Origin: an uncultured Bacteroides sp.
GTDB taxonomy: Bacteria > Bacteroidota > Bacteroidia > Bacteroidales > Bacteroidaceae
Assembly: GCA_947038155.1 (NCBI GenBank)
Contig: CAMQVH010000001.1
Coordinates: 307,397-371,396 of the forward strand
Direction: 5' to 3'
DNA length: 64,000 nucleotides
Shown: one piece after another, positions 29,207 to 38,324 of the stretch
How positions within the stretch are numbered: position 1 is the first letter of the stretch
Layout of the letters: every line of letters starts with the position of its first letter
Translations under genes and position numbers: made by a program
The notes under the pieces: generated by a model
Database searches by the model: none
Seen by the model: only the letters and a program-made list of their open reading frames with translations
Told to the model about the DNA's origin: nothing

Positions 29207-29908
29207 ATGATCATGAGGAAACAACTAACTGTAATTCTGCTTTCTGCTCTGATGTTGAGCGGATGTGCATCGGGACGTATGGGAAATCCCGGAGCAATTG
29301 TAGGTGGTGCTGCAATTGGGGGAAGTCTGGGAAGTTCGATAGGCGGACTTATCGGAGATAATAATCGTGGCTGGAGGGGCGGATATCGCGGCTCTGCCAT
29401 TGGAAATATTGTTGGCACCATTGCCGGTGCAGCGATAGGGAATGCGCTGACTGCTCCGAAGCCGGACCCGATAGAGGAATATGCTTACGTTCCGGAAGTC
29501 AGACAAGGGCAGTCTCACTCTAAGTTTAAACCTCGGACACAGACTCAGCAGCAACTGACTCAGTTGAAACTGCGCAAGATTCGCTTTATTGACGATAACC
29601 GTAATCATGCGATAGACGGGGGAGAAAGCAGCAAGATCATCTTTGAAATCATGAATGAAGGACGAAATCCGGTTTATGACGTGGTTCCTATTGTAGAGAC
29701 GGTCGGGAAAGTGAAACATATCGGCATTTCTCCTACTGTAATGATAGAAGAAATTCTTCCGGGTGAGGGTATCCGCTATACGGCTACGGTCTATGCTGGA
29801 AGTAAGCTGAAAGATGGTGAAGTGACTTTCCGCGTAGCGGTGTCCGATGAGAATGGAGTAATCTGTGATTCTCAGGAGTTTACGCTGCCTACGCAGCGGG
29901 CGGAATAG
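29207..29908 (+). CDS. Glycine-zipper lipoprotein
   Basis: The 233-residue protein has a lipobox (LMLSGCASGR). A long glycine-zipper segment follows (AIVGGAAIGGSLGSSIGG, then GNIVGTIAGAAIGNAL), typical of membrane-inserting outer-membrane lipoproteins. The second half (about 115-225) looks like an immunoglobulin-like beta domain (FEIMNEGRNPVYDV, YTATVYAGSKL). It lies 17 bases behind the helicase gene, so co-transcription is possible although no functional link is obvious. Two close ATG codons (29207 and 29213) are both possible starts. Confidence 0.85.
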   Translation: MIMRKQLTVILLSALMLSGCASGRMGNPGAIVGGAAIGGSLGSSIGGLIGDNNRGWRGGYRGSAIGNIVGTIAGAAIGNALTAPKPDPIEEYAYVPEVRQGQSHSKFKPRTQTQQQLTQLKLRKIRFIDDNRNHAIDGGESSKIIFEIMNEGRNPVYDVVPIVETVGKVKHIGISPTVMIEEILPGEGIRYTATVYAGSKLKDGEVTFRVAVSDENGVICDSQEFTLPTQRAE

Positions 29909-29939
29909 GACAAGAATAGCTCAAAATATTCGATTTGTT

Positions 29940-29996
29940 ATAGTGACAGTATGTGCTCGGGATAGTGACACTATCCTTGGCACATACTGTCACTAT
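29940..29996. terminator. Nested palindrome between convergent genes
   Basis: Outer arms of 17 bases (29940-29956 and 29980-29996) are perfect reverse complements, and inside them is a second perfect palindrome, GGATAGTGACACTATCC (29960-29976). A related palindrome, GGGATGGTGACACTATCCC (30003-30021), follows within the last codons of the next gene. There is no clean T-run, so terminator function is inferred from position between convergent genes. Confidence 0.5.
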
Positions 29997-29997
29997 G

Positions 29998-31035
29998 TTA
30001 ATGGGATGGTGACACTATCCCAATACAATAGTCCGGTGCAGTCATTACACAATAAAATGAAGTATCGGTTTCATCTACACAGAAGCATTCTATATGAGTA
30101 TCTGTCAAAATTTTACGTATCGGTTTTCCTTCCCAGTCGAAAACCCAAATCTCGCTGTTTAGAGTTTCTTTTTGTTCTTCGTGCATCCGATTGGTGTTTG
30201 GGTTATACAGTACATAAACATAGTTATTGGAAACGGCAATGCCTCGTGCTCCCAGTTCGGCATCAGGATTATCACTTTCCGCATACACACCGTCTGGGCT
30301 TGAATTGAACTGATAATGATAGGGTGCTAACAATAGTCTTTTATGGAGCGTTAATGTTTCCGGCTTATAGTCCCATAGCTCAAGTACATTACTGGTAGCA
30401 CATGCCAGACGTTTCCGGTCGGTGTTGTAACCGAATTGTGATTGATGAAACATACCTTTAGCCGTATTGGGTATGGTTTCTTCTCCACTTTGATAGTTCG
30501 GGAAGTCGCCAGATTTGGATATAACATTGCCGTCATTATCTAAAATAAGGAATCTGCAATCTTCAAAAACGCCGGACGCTATAAAGCGTGATTCGCTTAT
30601 CGGATAGACTCTGTCAATGCTCATGGGCAGGTGTATCAATTCTCCTTGTCGCCGGATGGAAAAGTCTTTCGCGTTGAATGTATAGTTTTGCGCTGTGAAG
30701 TGCCATCGATTGTGTATGAAGGCAGACGAATCAGACAGAAAGAATTCGACAGGGCTTAAAAATTCATCAGGTCCTTGTCCTTGTGGTAGCATTTGATTTA
30801 CAAAGCGTTGTTCACTAAGACTATAGCAGTATAAAAGGCTGTCTCCTTTAAAATCACCGGCATATAAGATATCTCCTTTCTTTTTTATATCCATTGGAAT
30901 GGAGATAAAGGCTTCCTTCAAAGCGGTAGATTTAGCAGATGTGCTTTCGCTAAAGGATACTCTTTTTTGTGATTCACTACAACTGAACAATGGCAATGCC
31001 AAAGTAAACAATAGAATGATGTTTTTAGATTTCAT
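29998..31035 (-). CDS. 6-bladed beta-propeller lipoprotein (BF3164/TolB-like)
   Basis: The 345-residue lipoprotein has lipobox LALPLFSC. It carries the family hallmark MLPQGQGPDEFLSP about 90 residues in, and ends with propeller strands such as IWVFDWEGKPIRKI. In Bacteroides these proteins often sit beside NVEALA small proteins; none is visible next to this one. It is GC-richer than the similar genes of the islet from 32809 onward and may be an older, separate copy. Ligand unknown. Confidence 0.85.
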   Translation of the reverse strand: MKSKNIILLFTLALPLFSCSESQKRVSFSESTSAKSTALKEAFISIPMDIKKKGDILYAGDFKGDSLLYCYSLSEQRFVNQMLPQGQGPDEFLSPVEFFLSDSSAFIHNRWHFTAQNYTFNAKDFSIRRQGELIHLPMSIDRVYPISESRFIASGVFEDCRFLILDNDGNVISKSGDFPNYQSGEETIPNTAKGMFHQSQFGYNTDRKRLACATSNVLELWDYKPETLTLHKRLLLAPYHYQFNSSPDGVYAESDNPDAELGARGIAVSNNYVYVLYNPNTNRMHEEQKETLNSEIWVFDWEGKPIRKILTDTHIECFCVDETDTSFYCVMTAPDYCIGIVSPSH

Positions 31036-31065
31036 TTTGTTTTGCTTTATTTTGTACTATAACTA

Positions 31066-31096
31066 CAAAGATAACGTATGTGTTTTGAAAAACAAG
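31066..31096 (-). promoter_or_regulatory. Promoter of the 29998-31035 lipoprotein gene
   Basis: On the minus strand, CTTG (31093-31096), a 19-base spacer and TATCTTTG (31066-31073) fit the Bacteroides -33/-7 pattern with one mismatch in the -33. The ATG at 31035 is about 30 bases downstream. Confidence 0.6.
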
Positions 31097-31223
31097 GATA
31101 TTGAAGAGAAATAGGGCTAAAATATTTATAATGAGAACATAATAATATAATTGGCATTCGGTAATTACCATATATTGTGTTAACTTTATAATTTATTTGA
31201 TGGTAATTTTAGTTGCATCTTTA

Positions 31224-32375
31224 CTAAAGGGTATATTTATTGCCATAAATAGTATTGATCCACATACCAAAGAACTTGTCGGTAACCGAATATACTTTAT
31301 TTATTTCTGTAATAATATCTTTTTCAAGCAGTTTTTTAGTTGCGGACTGTACAGAGCTTGCGGATGTCAGACTGTATCGTTTGATAAATTTCGCTGATGT
31401 GACGTTTTCTGCTTCACCTACTTTGGCAATGGCATAAAGCAATTCCTTCTGCTTTTCGGGAATATTAGATAAGATTTCCCGAAAGATTGTATCATTATAT
31501 GCAATAAGGTTATCTATAGCTGTTTTGATAATTTCCAGTGTACATTCTTTCCCTTTCGGTGTATCTGCAAAAGCTTCATTGAATGTTTTTTGGATATAAA
31601 AGGTATGTCCTTTGAATAGCCGATATACTTTTTCTATGTTTTCGATTTCAATATGCCGTTTTCTTTTTTGGAAATGGTCTGCGATAAACGGTATATAGAT
31701 TTCAGGTGCAATGGCTTTCAGTTCCAAAATATCGGCACTGTGGTAGAATGGACGGGATGAAGATAGAAACATTTCCTGCATCATATGCCGTTCACTTCCG
31801 GCAAAGATGAAGTTACTGTTTTCTATTGTCTGTATGTGTGTGCGTAGTAATGCTTCTATATTCTTCTCGGGATATTTAGCAATTTGTTGAAACTCGTCGA
31901 TGGCAACAATACAAGGTTTGTCTGCTGCTATCAGACATTGAAATATTTCTTCCAGTGTATATTCGGGTCGATCAATATCCCCCAGTTCCAGATTGAAAGT
32001 AGGTAGATTGGTCAGCGGGTCAAATCCGAATTTACCATTGATTGATTTAAGTGTCTGGATAAACAGGCTCGCCATTTTCTTACTGCGGGGCAATAGTGTT
32101 TCATAAATTTCTTTGCCAAGCAGATAAGTGAATTCTCTTAAGCTTGATGTATGGAGTATGTCAATGAAGAAAGTATAATATTCTTCTTTTATTTCAGGTT
32201 TCTCATAACAGAAACGGATTAGTCCTGTTTTACCCATTCTTCTGGGTGAGATAATGACAAGGTTATTGCCATTGGTTAATGATTTAACCAGCCTCTCTGA
32301 TTCTTTCACGCGATCGCAGAAGTACTCGGGTTCTATTTTTCCAGTTACTATAAATGGGTTAATTTCTTTTGCCAT
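31224..32375 (-). CDS. AAA-type ATPase of the archaeal-ATPase-like family
   Basis: The 383-residue protein starts MAKEINPFIVTGKIEPEYFC. It has Walker A SPRRMGKTG, Walker B CIVAIDEFQQI and a sensor-like FAGSERHMMQEMF. A C-terminal winged-helix-like segment follows (YSLTSASSVQSATKKLLEKD). These STAND/AAA proteins are multi-copy in Bacteroides genomes and often sit in variable regions; their role is not known to me. It marks the left edge of the AT-rich islet. Confidence 0.85.
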   Translation of the reverse strand: MAKEINPFIVTGKIEPEYFCDRVKESERLVKSLTNGNNLVIISPRRMGKTGLIRFCYEKPEIKEEYYTFFIDILHTSSLREFTYLLGKEIYETLLPRSKKMASLFIQTLKSINGKFGFDPLTNLPTFNLELGDIDRPEYTLEEIFQCLIAADKPCIVAIDEFQQIAKYPEKNIEALLRTHIQTIENSNFIFAGSERHMMQEMFLSSSRPFYHSADILELKAIAPEIYIPFIADHFQKRKRHIEIENIEKVYRLFKGHTFYIQKTFNEAFADTPKGKECTLEIIKTAIDNLIAYNDTIFREILSNIPEKQKELLYAIAKVGEAENVTSAKFIKRYSLTSASSVQSATKKLLEKDIITEINKVYSVTDKFFGMWINTIYGNKYTL

Positions 32376-32663
32376 ACCTGTTTCAATTTTCCGTAAAGGT
32401 AGTTATTTGAATAGAATTATGCAAATCGAATAATGTTAATAAAGTACCTACCACGTAAGCGTTCATATCATACGTAAATCATATTTTCGCTTTCGGACTT
32501 GCAGGTTCAATACTTTTGTTATATATTGCGATTCGGTTTCCGTTAAACTCTTTATTATAGTTTGGTCACTACAAATAAAGGAATACCTTGGCAGGTACGA
32601 AAATCTTCTTATTTTTTATTTCAATCATTTTTTAACAGGCTCTTATAAATAATAAAAAAGTTT

Positions 32664-32741
32664 ATGAATAAAATCTTTTTAAGTATCACAGCATTGTTTG
32701 CTGTTAAAATATATTCATGTATCACTACATGCCCGAATTGA
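32664..32741 (+). other. 25-codon mini-ORF with signal-like N-terminus
   Basis: ATG at 32664 to TGA at 32739-32741 encodes MNKIFLSITALFAVKIYSC and six more residues. The position, just upstream of a propeller lipoprotein gene, matches that of the NVEALA genes in the other cassettes, and the N-terminus is of the same Lys-plus-hydrophobic type. There is no NVEALA motif, so this may be a truncated remnant. The rest of 32376-32808 holds a possible -7 box TACTTTTG (32511-32518) and a hairpin with 9-base arms (32757-32784); otherwise I see nothing. Confidence 0.25.
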
Positions 32742-32756
32742 ATAGTTTAATGGATT

Positions 32757-32784
32757 ATTTCTCAGTGGATTACCCCTGAGAAAT
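32757..32784 (+). repeat. Hairpin in the leader of the 32809 gene
   Basis: ATTTCTCAG (32757-32765) and CTGAGAAAT (32776-32784) are perfect 9-base arms around a 10-base loop. It lies 24 bases before the ATG at 32809 and could affect mRNA stability or translation. No T-run follows. Confidence 0.4.
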
Positions 32785-32808
32785 AATTGAAAATACCCAA
32801 TTTATATT

Positions 32809-33981
32809 ATGAATAAGATAATTATACTTCTATTGTTAATGATTATATGTGCTTGCTCATCTAATAAACAAAAAATCATTGATGGTATCGAAAAAATACC
32901 TATTGAAGTACGTAATGCTTCTTCTGATGCTTCCGTGTTTCTAGAGAAAATAGAAATTACTCCTTTAGAAACGAAAGATTCATCATTAATAGGTAAATTT
33001 AAAAAAGTCATGTATGACCAAACAATGGATATATATGCGATTTATGATAAAGATCAAGTTGTCTCTACATTTTCAGGTACAGGTAAATTTATTTCTAATT
33101 CAATAAATAGACAAGGTCAAGGGCCTGAAGAGTATTCTATGGCTGTAGATATAAAATTTAATCCATTTTTAAAAGGAATTGATTTGTTGGATCCATATGG
33201 AGTAATATATACATATAGCCTTGATTTTAAATTATTATCAAAACGAAAAATTAAATCAAAATTTGCGCTTAATAGTCTTATGGCCTTAAGTCTTGATAAA
33301 TATGTATTTACTAATCCTTTTATTTGGACAGATGAAGAAGTGTTATTTGCAAATTTGAAAACTCAGCAAATTACTAATGTTGGTTATAGTGGAACTATTT
33401 CTGTAGAAAATACGATGGACAAGGAGATATTTTATACAATAGGTGAAAAGTTCTATTTTGTACCTAATGGTGTTAATTATTATTTTTATCAGATTGATGA
33501 CAAAGCAATGGAGCTTACTCCTATTATGTATCTAGACTTTGGGGATTCAATGATAGAAGAAGACGATTTACCGGGATGTGCAACTGCAAAAAAATATAAA
33601 TCAGATAAAGAAATGATGGAATTAACAGAAGAAACAGCAGGGAGAGCTGATTTTTTACGAAGTTCTAACTATGTTATTCCATTGATTAAATTCTTTAATG
33701 ATGATTATGTTTATGTTGTTTTTGTACAGAATAGAGATACTGGCGGTAATTTTATATTTAACAGAAAAAAGAAAGAGGGATTTTTACTGAGGGATAAGAA
33801 GCCTTTTATTATGAAATTTTGTTTTGGTATAGTAGATAATATTTTAATGGCAATTTGTCATCCAGACGAAGTCGCTATGTATACAGATCCCAAATTCATG
33901 TCATCTGAGGATATTTTAAAAATGACACAGTTGAAAGAAGATGATAATCCTGTAATATTGAAATACTATTTGAAAAAATGA
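32809..33981 (+). CDS. 6-bladed beta-propeller lipoprotein
   Basis: The 390-residue lipoprotein has signal and lipobox LLMIICAC, the family motif INRQGQGPEEYSM, and ends LKEDDNPVILKYYLKK, a tail shared with the 34435-35657 gene (EDDNPVVYQYYFKK). The stop overlaps the ATG of the truncated lipoprotein fragment at 33978 (ATGA), so these were coupled. It is AT-rich. Partner small protein upstream may be the degenerate mini-ORF at 32664. The ligand is unknown. Confidence 0.85.
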   Translation: MNKIIILLLLMIICACSSNKQKIIDGIEKIPIEVRNASSDASVFLEKIEITPLETKDSSLIGKFKKVMYDQTMDIYAIYDKDQVVSTFSGTGKFISNSINRQGQGPEEYSMAVDIKFNPFLKGIDLLDPYGVIYTYSLDFKLLSKRKIKSKFALNSLMALSLDKYVFTNPFIWTDEEVLFANLKTQQITNVGYSGTISVENTMDKEIFYTIGEKFYFVPNGVNYYFYQIDDKAMELTPIMYLDFGDSMIEEDDLPGCATAKKYKSDKEMMELTEETAGRADFLRSSNYVIPLIKFFNDDYVYVVFVQNRDTGGNFIFNRKKKEGFLLRDKKPFIMKFCFGIVDNILMAICHPDEVAMYTDPKFMSSEDILKMTQLKEDDNPVILKYYLKK

Positions 33982-34079
33982 TACGTATTCTAGGTCTTAT
34001 ATTTGTCATTATTTTGTTGTGTTCGTGTAAGGAAACGAAGAAAGATAGAATTATATCTCCTTATACTATATTAAGTTGA
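33978..34079 (+). pseudogene. 5' remnant of a thioredoxin-like lipoprotein gene
   Basis: The 33-residue frame begins MIRILGLIFVIILLCSCKE and then meets a TGA. The start and lipobox are very like the 42727 lipoprotein (MIRLMSLLFIAILFVSCKE), which carries a CxxC thioredoxin fold and a DUF1573 domain. The homology ends where the IS982-like remnant begins, so the gene was cut by insertion or deletion. Confidence 0.6.
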
Positions 34080-34083
34080 TGTG

Positions 34084-34311
34084 TTAAATGCTTGCAGACA
34101 TATTCCTTGTAATATGCTTGAAATATCTGAATCCTCCCGAATGGAACAGGATAAGGATAATCATTATTTCCGCATCATTCATACGGTTCGGTTTGTTCTG
34201 ATGCGTATGAGTCGTATCTTCGAACATATATTTTCCCTGTTGCAATGCAAATTCCTTGCAGAAATCATCCGCCATACAATAAATCTCTGTACCTTTAGCC
34301 TCTGTGAACAT
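34084..34311 (-). mobile_element. IS982-like transposase remnant (N-terminal part)
   Basis: The minus-strand frame contains EIYCMADDFCKEFALQQGKY and KPNRMNDAEIMIILILFHSG, which I recognise as the start of IS982-family transposases of Bacteroides. Only about 75 of roughly 300 residues remain, so the element is dead. The 10-base sequence TATATTAAGT lies on both sides (34067-34076 and 34418-34427) and may be a duplicated target or chance. Confidence 0.65.
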
Positions 34312-34434
34312 AGTGGTAATCGTTTAAATGTTATAATTGAGCACTATAAATTTAATACTTTTATCGCTATGTTTCTTATAATCAAAAGAATATTTTAATC
34401 TTATATCTAACTCACATTATATTAAGTAGTAATA

Positions 34435-35657
34435 ATGATTGCTGGAAATAATAGCTCGTTGGCGGAAGTGGTACATGTGGGAAAAATTATTATGATAATT
34501 TTTCTAACTATGTCATCCTGTCAACGACAGGTTTCAAATCATAAAGGTGATGTTGAAATTATTGATGTTTTGAATAGAAATAATCCTATACAAATCAATT
34601 TGTACGATATTGTAGATAGTGTCAAATATGTTCCATTGAGAACAAGTGAATGCTTATTAAGTGATATTGAATGTATAAAGAATGATGGAAATTTTTACTT
34701 TGTAAAAGATTCAAGAGGATTATTTGTCTTTGATGAAGAAGGATATTTTATTAATGAAATAAGTCATAGAGGAATAGGGCCGGATGAATATGTTTATTCG
34801 GATAATTTCTATTTGGATCGTGATAATAAATTGGTATGTCTTATCTGTAATTCTATGAGAAAAATTTTACAATATACTTATTCTGGAACTTACTTTAATA
34901 CAATTCAATTAGATGCCAAAGATGCTAACATTGAATCTGCCTTGATGTGTGGTGAAGGTGAGCTTATTGCATATTATCCGTTACCAAATAATTATTCTCA
35001 AAGCAAAAGTGAATACAGTGTGTTCAGAATCAAGAATAACTCATTCATTGGTGAAACGCTGTTAAAAGCAAAAGAAATAGGAACTCAAAATATACATTAT
35101 CCTTTTTTGCATTATCCAATAGCATTATTAGATAATCAATGTATTTTTATATCGGCATTGTCGAATGAGCTTTTTGTATATGAGGGAGGTCAAATAATGC
35201 CTGGATATTACGTAAATATACCAGAAAATGAGCCAAGTGAAGATTTTATAGAAGAACATAAAGACTTGAACTTTTTTGAATTGATTGAAACTTTAAAAAA
35301 AAGTAATATAGGTTGGGGAATCACTGCTGTTGAGTCTTCTTCTGATTATTTATGTCAATTAGTAATAAAAGTACGTTGATATGGGATAAAAAAAGATCAA
35401 TTCAAATATCTAATATTTATGATCCTAATTTGAATCTTTATTCTGACTTACTTTTGCCTGGTGGAGTATCAGATGAGCATCTGGGTTTTTATTCTGCAGA
35501 TTTTCTTTATGCTAACAAGGAGCTAATATTGAAAGGTAATGATAGATTTCTAGCTAAATTGGTTGGCAATTTGTTAGAAGATGATAACCCTGTCGTTTAT
35601 CAATATTACTTTAAGAAAAATGCTATAGATATATTAATTGAAAAATATGGGATTTGA
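34435..35657 (+). pseudogene. Frameshifted 6-bladed beta-propeller lipoprotein gene
   Basis: The first frame (from about 34435, or a GTG/ATG near 34477-34492 that gives a tighter signal peptide with FLTMSSC) runs to a TGA at 35379. It contains the hallmark SHRGIGPDEYVYS. The next frame continues the same protein from about 35365: STLIWDKKRSIQISN to the tail LEDDNPVVYQYYFKK, shared with the 32809 protein, ending at 35657. One missing base in the A-rich tract near 35360-35370 explains the break. It could be decay, a sequencing error or slippage. Confidence 0.75.
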
Positions 35658-35750
35658 TTATGACTAGAGGAAAATGTTTTCAGAAGTTTTTTATTGCGTG
35701 ACGATTAGAATTGACTTTGTTCTTTTTAGCTTTGTCCAAAAGCTTAAAGC

Positions 35751-36630
35751 ATGAATCAAGGCAAATATATCTTCGCTCAACTTACAGATTTTCTTTCTCG
35801 TAGACAGTTCGACAACATCGTTGCAAGATATTCCGGCAACAAGTATGTGAAAAGTTTCACTTGCTGGAATCAGATGCTCTACATGGTCTTCGGTCAGTTA
35901 ATGGCATGCGATAGTATGCGAGATTTGATGTTGGCTTTAGAAACCCATCAATCAAAATGTTATCACTTAGGTTTCGGTTCTACTGTTACCCGTACAAATC
36001 TTGAGAAAGCTAACCGCAATCGTAATTGTAAAATCTTTGAAGAGTTTGTTTATCTACTGATAGAAACTGCTCGTAAGCGTTACTACAAGGATGATTTTGA
36101 GACAGCGGTTGAAGGTAATGTGTATCCTTTTGATTCTTCTACCATTAACTTATGTTTAAGTGTCTTTTGGTGGGCTGAATTCAGAAACCATAAAGGAGGT
36201 ATCAAACTGCATACTTTATATGATGTGAAGACTTCCATTCCAAGCTTTATGCTAATAACTCCTGCTAAGATGCATGACGTCAATGCTATGGACTGGCTAC
36301 ATTATGAGAGTGGAAGCTTTTATATCTTCGACAGAGGGTACGTTGACTTCTCCCGCTTGTATCGCATAGATCAGTCTGAGGCATGGTTTGTCATTCTGGG
36401 GTACAACGATGAATGCTGTTAAGACGCAGGTCTATTGTGCGCTCATCACGTACTGCTTGGTGGCGATTGTTGCTGACAAATTGAAAGTAGGCCGACCGAT
36501 CTACGAAATTCTATAGATTTTAGGAGTATCATTACTGGATAGAACACCTGTAAATGAGATACTTACTGAGCACGATTACAAAAATGTCAAAGAACTAAAT
36601 TATAAACAATTGAAAATCATCTGGGAATAA
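35751..36630 (+). mobile_element. IS4-family element remnant with internal deletion
   Basis: The first 223 codons (35751-36422) are the N-terminal part of an IS4-type transposase: FAQLTDFLSRRQFDNIVARY, a DDE-type Asp in YPFDSSTINLC, and FYIFDRGYVDF. Then the frame shifts directly to the C-terminal end: from 36409 it reads AVKTQVYCALITYCLVAIVA, with an in-frame TAG after IYEIL and a final LNYKQLKIIWE ending at 36630. The stretch between these blocks in a full element is missing, so it cannot transpose by itself. It lies between the propeller pseudogene and the cassette block. Confidence 0.85.
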
Positions 36631-36689
36631 GTGCCCAGTAATGTTATCGGATATTGAATATTGTTAACAAACTTATTCTTTTTGCTTTA

Positions 36690-36750
36690 ATATGGTCCGT
36701 TTCTTTAAAACCAAAGGCCCGTTGGTTTTAAAGGAACGATACTTTGGTTT
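36690..36750 (+). repeat. Hairpin repeat, left copy
   Basis: CTTTAAAACCAA (36703-36714) and TTGGTTTTAAAG (36722-36733) are perfect 12-base arms around a 7-base loop, and a third copy of the right arm (CTTTGGTTTTAAAG) follows at 36742-36755. The preceding bases ATGGTCCGTTTCTTTAAAAC closely match ATGGCACGTTTCTTCAAAAC at 50481-50500. The remaining sequence between 36631 and 37023 shows only a promoter -7 box. Confidence 0.6.
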
Positions 36751-36986
36751 TAAAGAAAAAATAGCGATTTGTATAAGGCTTGTAATCAGGTGTTTATGAA
36801 AATGTGTTTTTGAACTTGTGGAATTGAGAAATATTTAAACAATCATGGCGTAAAGAACCAAAGATAATGATACGGTATTATTTATATTATGAACATTTAT
36901 TGGGCTATAATACCACTTTTGTACTTAATTTAGTAGAATGAATTATATCTTTTAAACGAAAAGATTTCAAATGTTATGAAAGATGT

Positions 36987-36994
36987 TATCTTTG
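36987..36994 (+). promoter_or_regulatory. -7 box of the 37024 regulator gene
   Basis: TATCTTTG matches the Bacteroides -7 consensus TAnnTTTG and lies 29 bases before the ATG. The -33 position carries GATT/ATTT rather than TTTG, so the promoter is likely but weak. Confidence 0.45.
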
Positions 36995-37023
36995 TGTTGT
37001 AAAACAACATAAATTAAAATAAA

Positions 37024-38163
37024 ATGAGACCTAAAAGCATTATTCTGTTATCTGTTATAGCTTGCATTGGAGGAATTGCATTCTTCTTCGCTTCTAGATA
37101 TACATATAAATCCAAAGTAGCCGAACTTAAGGAGAAAGCAAAAAAGACTTTTGTTGAGGCGGTGGACCGAGAATTAAAAGATAGACAACTGAAAGGAAAT
37201 TTTTCAGTTTATTTAAACTTAGGAAATGTAGTCTCTGAAACACCAGATACTGTTTATTGGGAAGATGAGTCAGGGAGGTATTCGTATCAAATTGATTTTG
37301 AGAAAAAACATAAGAATATAAATAATGATGCTAATGTACGTTCTTTACATTCAATTGCATTTGGGAAAAAACCGCTTATTCCAGACTCTTTGAATGCTAA
37401 ATGGAGAGAACAGTTACTGATATCAGGTATTTCCTTTAAATCGGCTTTATGTATTTCTTTAACAACTAAAGATGGTAATGTAAGATCTTCAAATACATAT
37501 CAGAGTGAATGGTGCAATACTTCAAATTTAGTTTTTACATTTTATATAGGTTATGGTTATGAAATTGAGGTAATGGGTTATTTATATTATACTATGTGGA
37601 GTATGATATGCAGGGAAATGCTGTTATACTTATTCTTATACGTAGTTTTAGGGTACGGATTTTATAAGTCTTTCATTATTATCAGCCACAAAATGCAATT
37701 ATTACGTACCAAAGAAACAGTGGAGATTGTTAAAGAAGTACCTGTGGAAGTTGTTAAAGAGGTATCTGTAGAAATTATAAAGGAAGTTCCTGTAGAAATA
37801 CAGGTAATTAAAGAAGTACAGAGAGTGGAGAATATTCCTTTGCGTTCCTATCTATTGCGAGAAAATATAATATTTTATGCAGATCAAAATTTGATAGAAG
37901 TAGATGGAATTAAGCAAAATATTCAGGCTCAAACTAGCTTACTTTTGGAGTTGTTTATTAATCAAAAAGATAATGGATACATTTTAGAGGAAGATTTTAT
38001 CAAGGAGAAATTATGGCCTAATTATTCAGGGTATGGTGAACGAATGCATTCAGCGATTGGACGTTTACGTTTGTTGCTCAAAAAAATAGATACTTCATTT
38101 AGTATAATAAATAAAAATGGTACATATCAGCTAATTATTCCAGAGAAGCCCCCTGTTAAATGA
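37024..38163 (+). CDS. Two-TM membrane regulator with C-terminal winged helix
   Basis: The 379-residue protein has a first membrane helix (about 5-24, ILLSVIACIGGIAFFFA), a periplasmic domain (about 25-195) and a second helix (about 198-220, LLYLFLYVVLGYGFY). A cytoplasmic linker follows with a short tandem repeat: EIVKEVPVEVVKEVSVEII and on to IKEV (about 232-267). The end (about 275-372) looks like an OmpR/ToxR-type winged helix (EVDGIKQNIQAQTSLLLEL, EDFIKEKLWPNYSG, MHSAIGRLRLLLKK). There is no kinase or receiver. It would be a one-component membrane regulator with the DNA-binding domain at the C-terminus, opposite to ToxR/CadC. It is immediately upstream of the NVEALA cassettes and is the obvious candidate to control them (inference). 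Confidence 0.7.
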   Translation: MRPKSIILLSVIACIGGIAFFFASRYTYKSKVAELKEKAKKTFVEAVDRELKDRQLKGNFSVYLNLGNVVSETPDTVYWEDESGRYSYQIDFEKKHKNINNDANVRSLHSIAFGKKPLIPDSLNAKWREQLLISGISFKSALCISLTTKDGNVRSSNTYQSEWCNTSNLVFTFYIGYGYEIEVMGYLYYTMWSMICREMLLYLFLYVVLGYGFYKSFIIISHKMQLLRTKETVEIVKEVPVEVVKEVSVEIIKEVPVEIQVIKEVQRVENIPLRSYLLRENIIFYADQNLIEVDGIKQNIQAQTSLLLELFINQKDNGYILEEDFIKEKLWPNYSGYGERMHSAIGRLRLLLKKIDTSFSIINKNGTYQLIIPEKPPVK

Positions 38164-38260
38164 AGTCGCAAAAAATGTCGATGAAATGGCACTTTTTGGA
38201 TTATGGCTTGATTTTGTTAAATAAAAAATAATGCTAGGTTAGGATTGGTTAGCGATATTC

Positions 38261-38292
38261 TTTGAATATCTAACGTTTCATTACTACTTTTG
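38261..38292 (+). promoter_or_regulatory. Promoter of the first NVEALA cassette
   Basis: TTTG (38261-38264), a 20-base spacer and TACTTTTG (38285-38292) are a full match to the Bacteroides consensus. The expected start is near 38299, about 26 bases before the ATG at 38325. Confidence 0.75.
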
Positions 38293-38324
38293 CCCAAATA
38301 ATTAATCTTTAATACAAAAGTAGT

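Noticed and set aside
30899..31114. Small + strand frame over the promoter of the 29998-31035 gene
   Set aside because: It overlaps a lipoprotein N-terminus and its promoter on the other strand and has no features of a gene.
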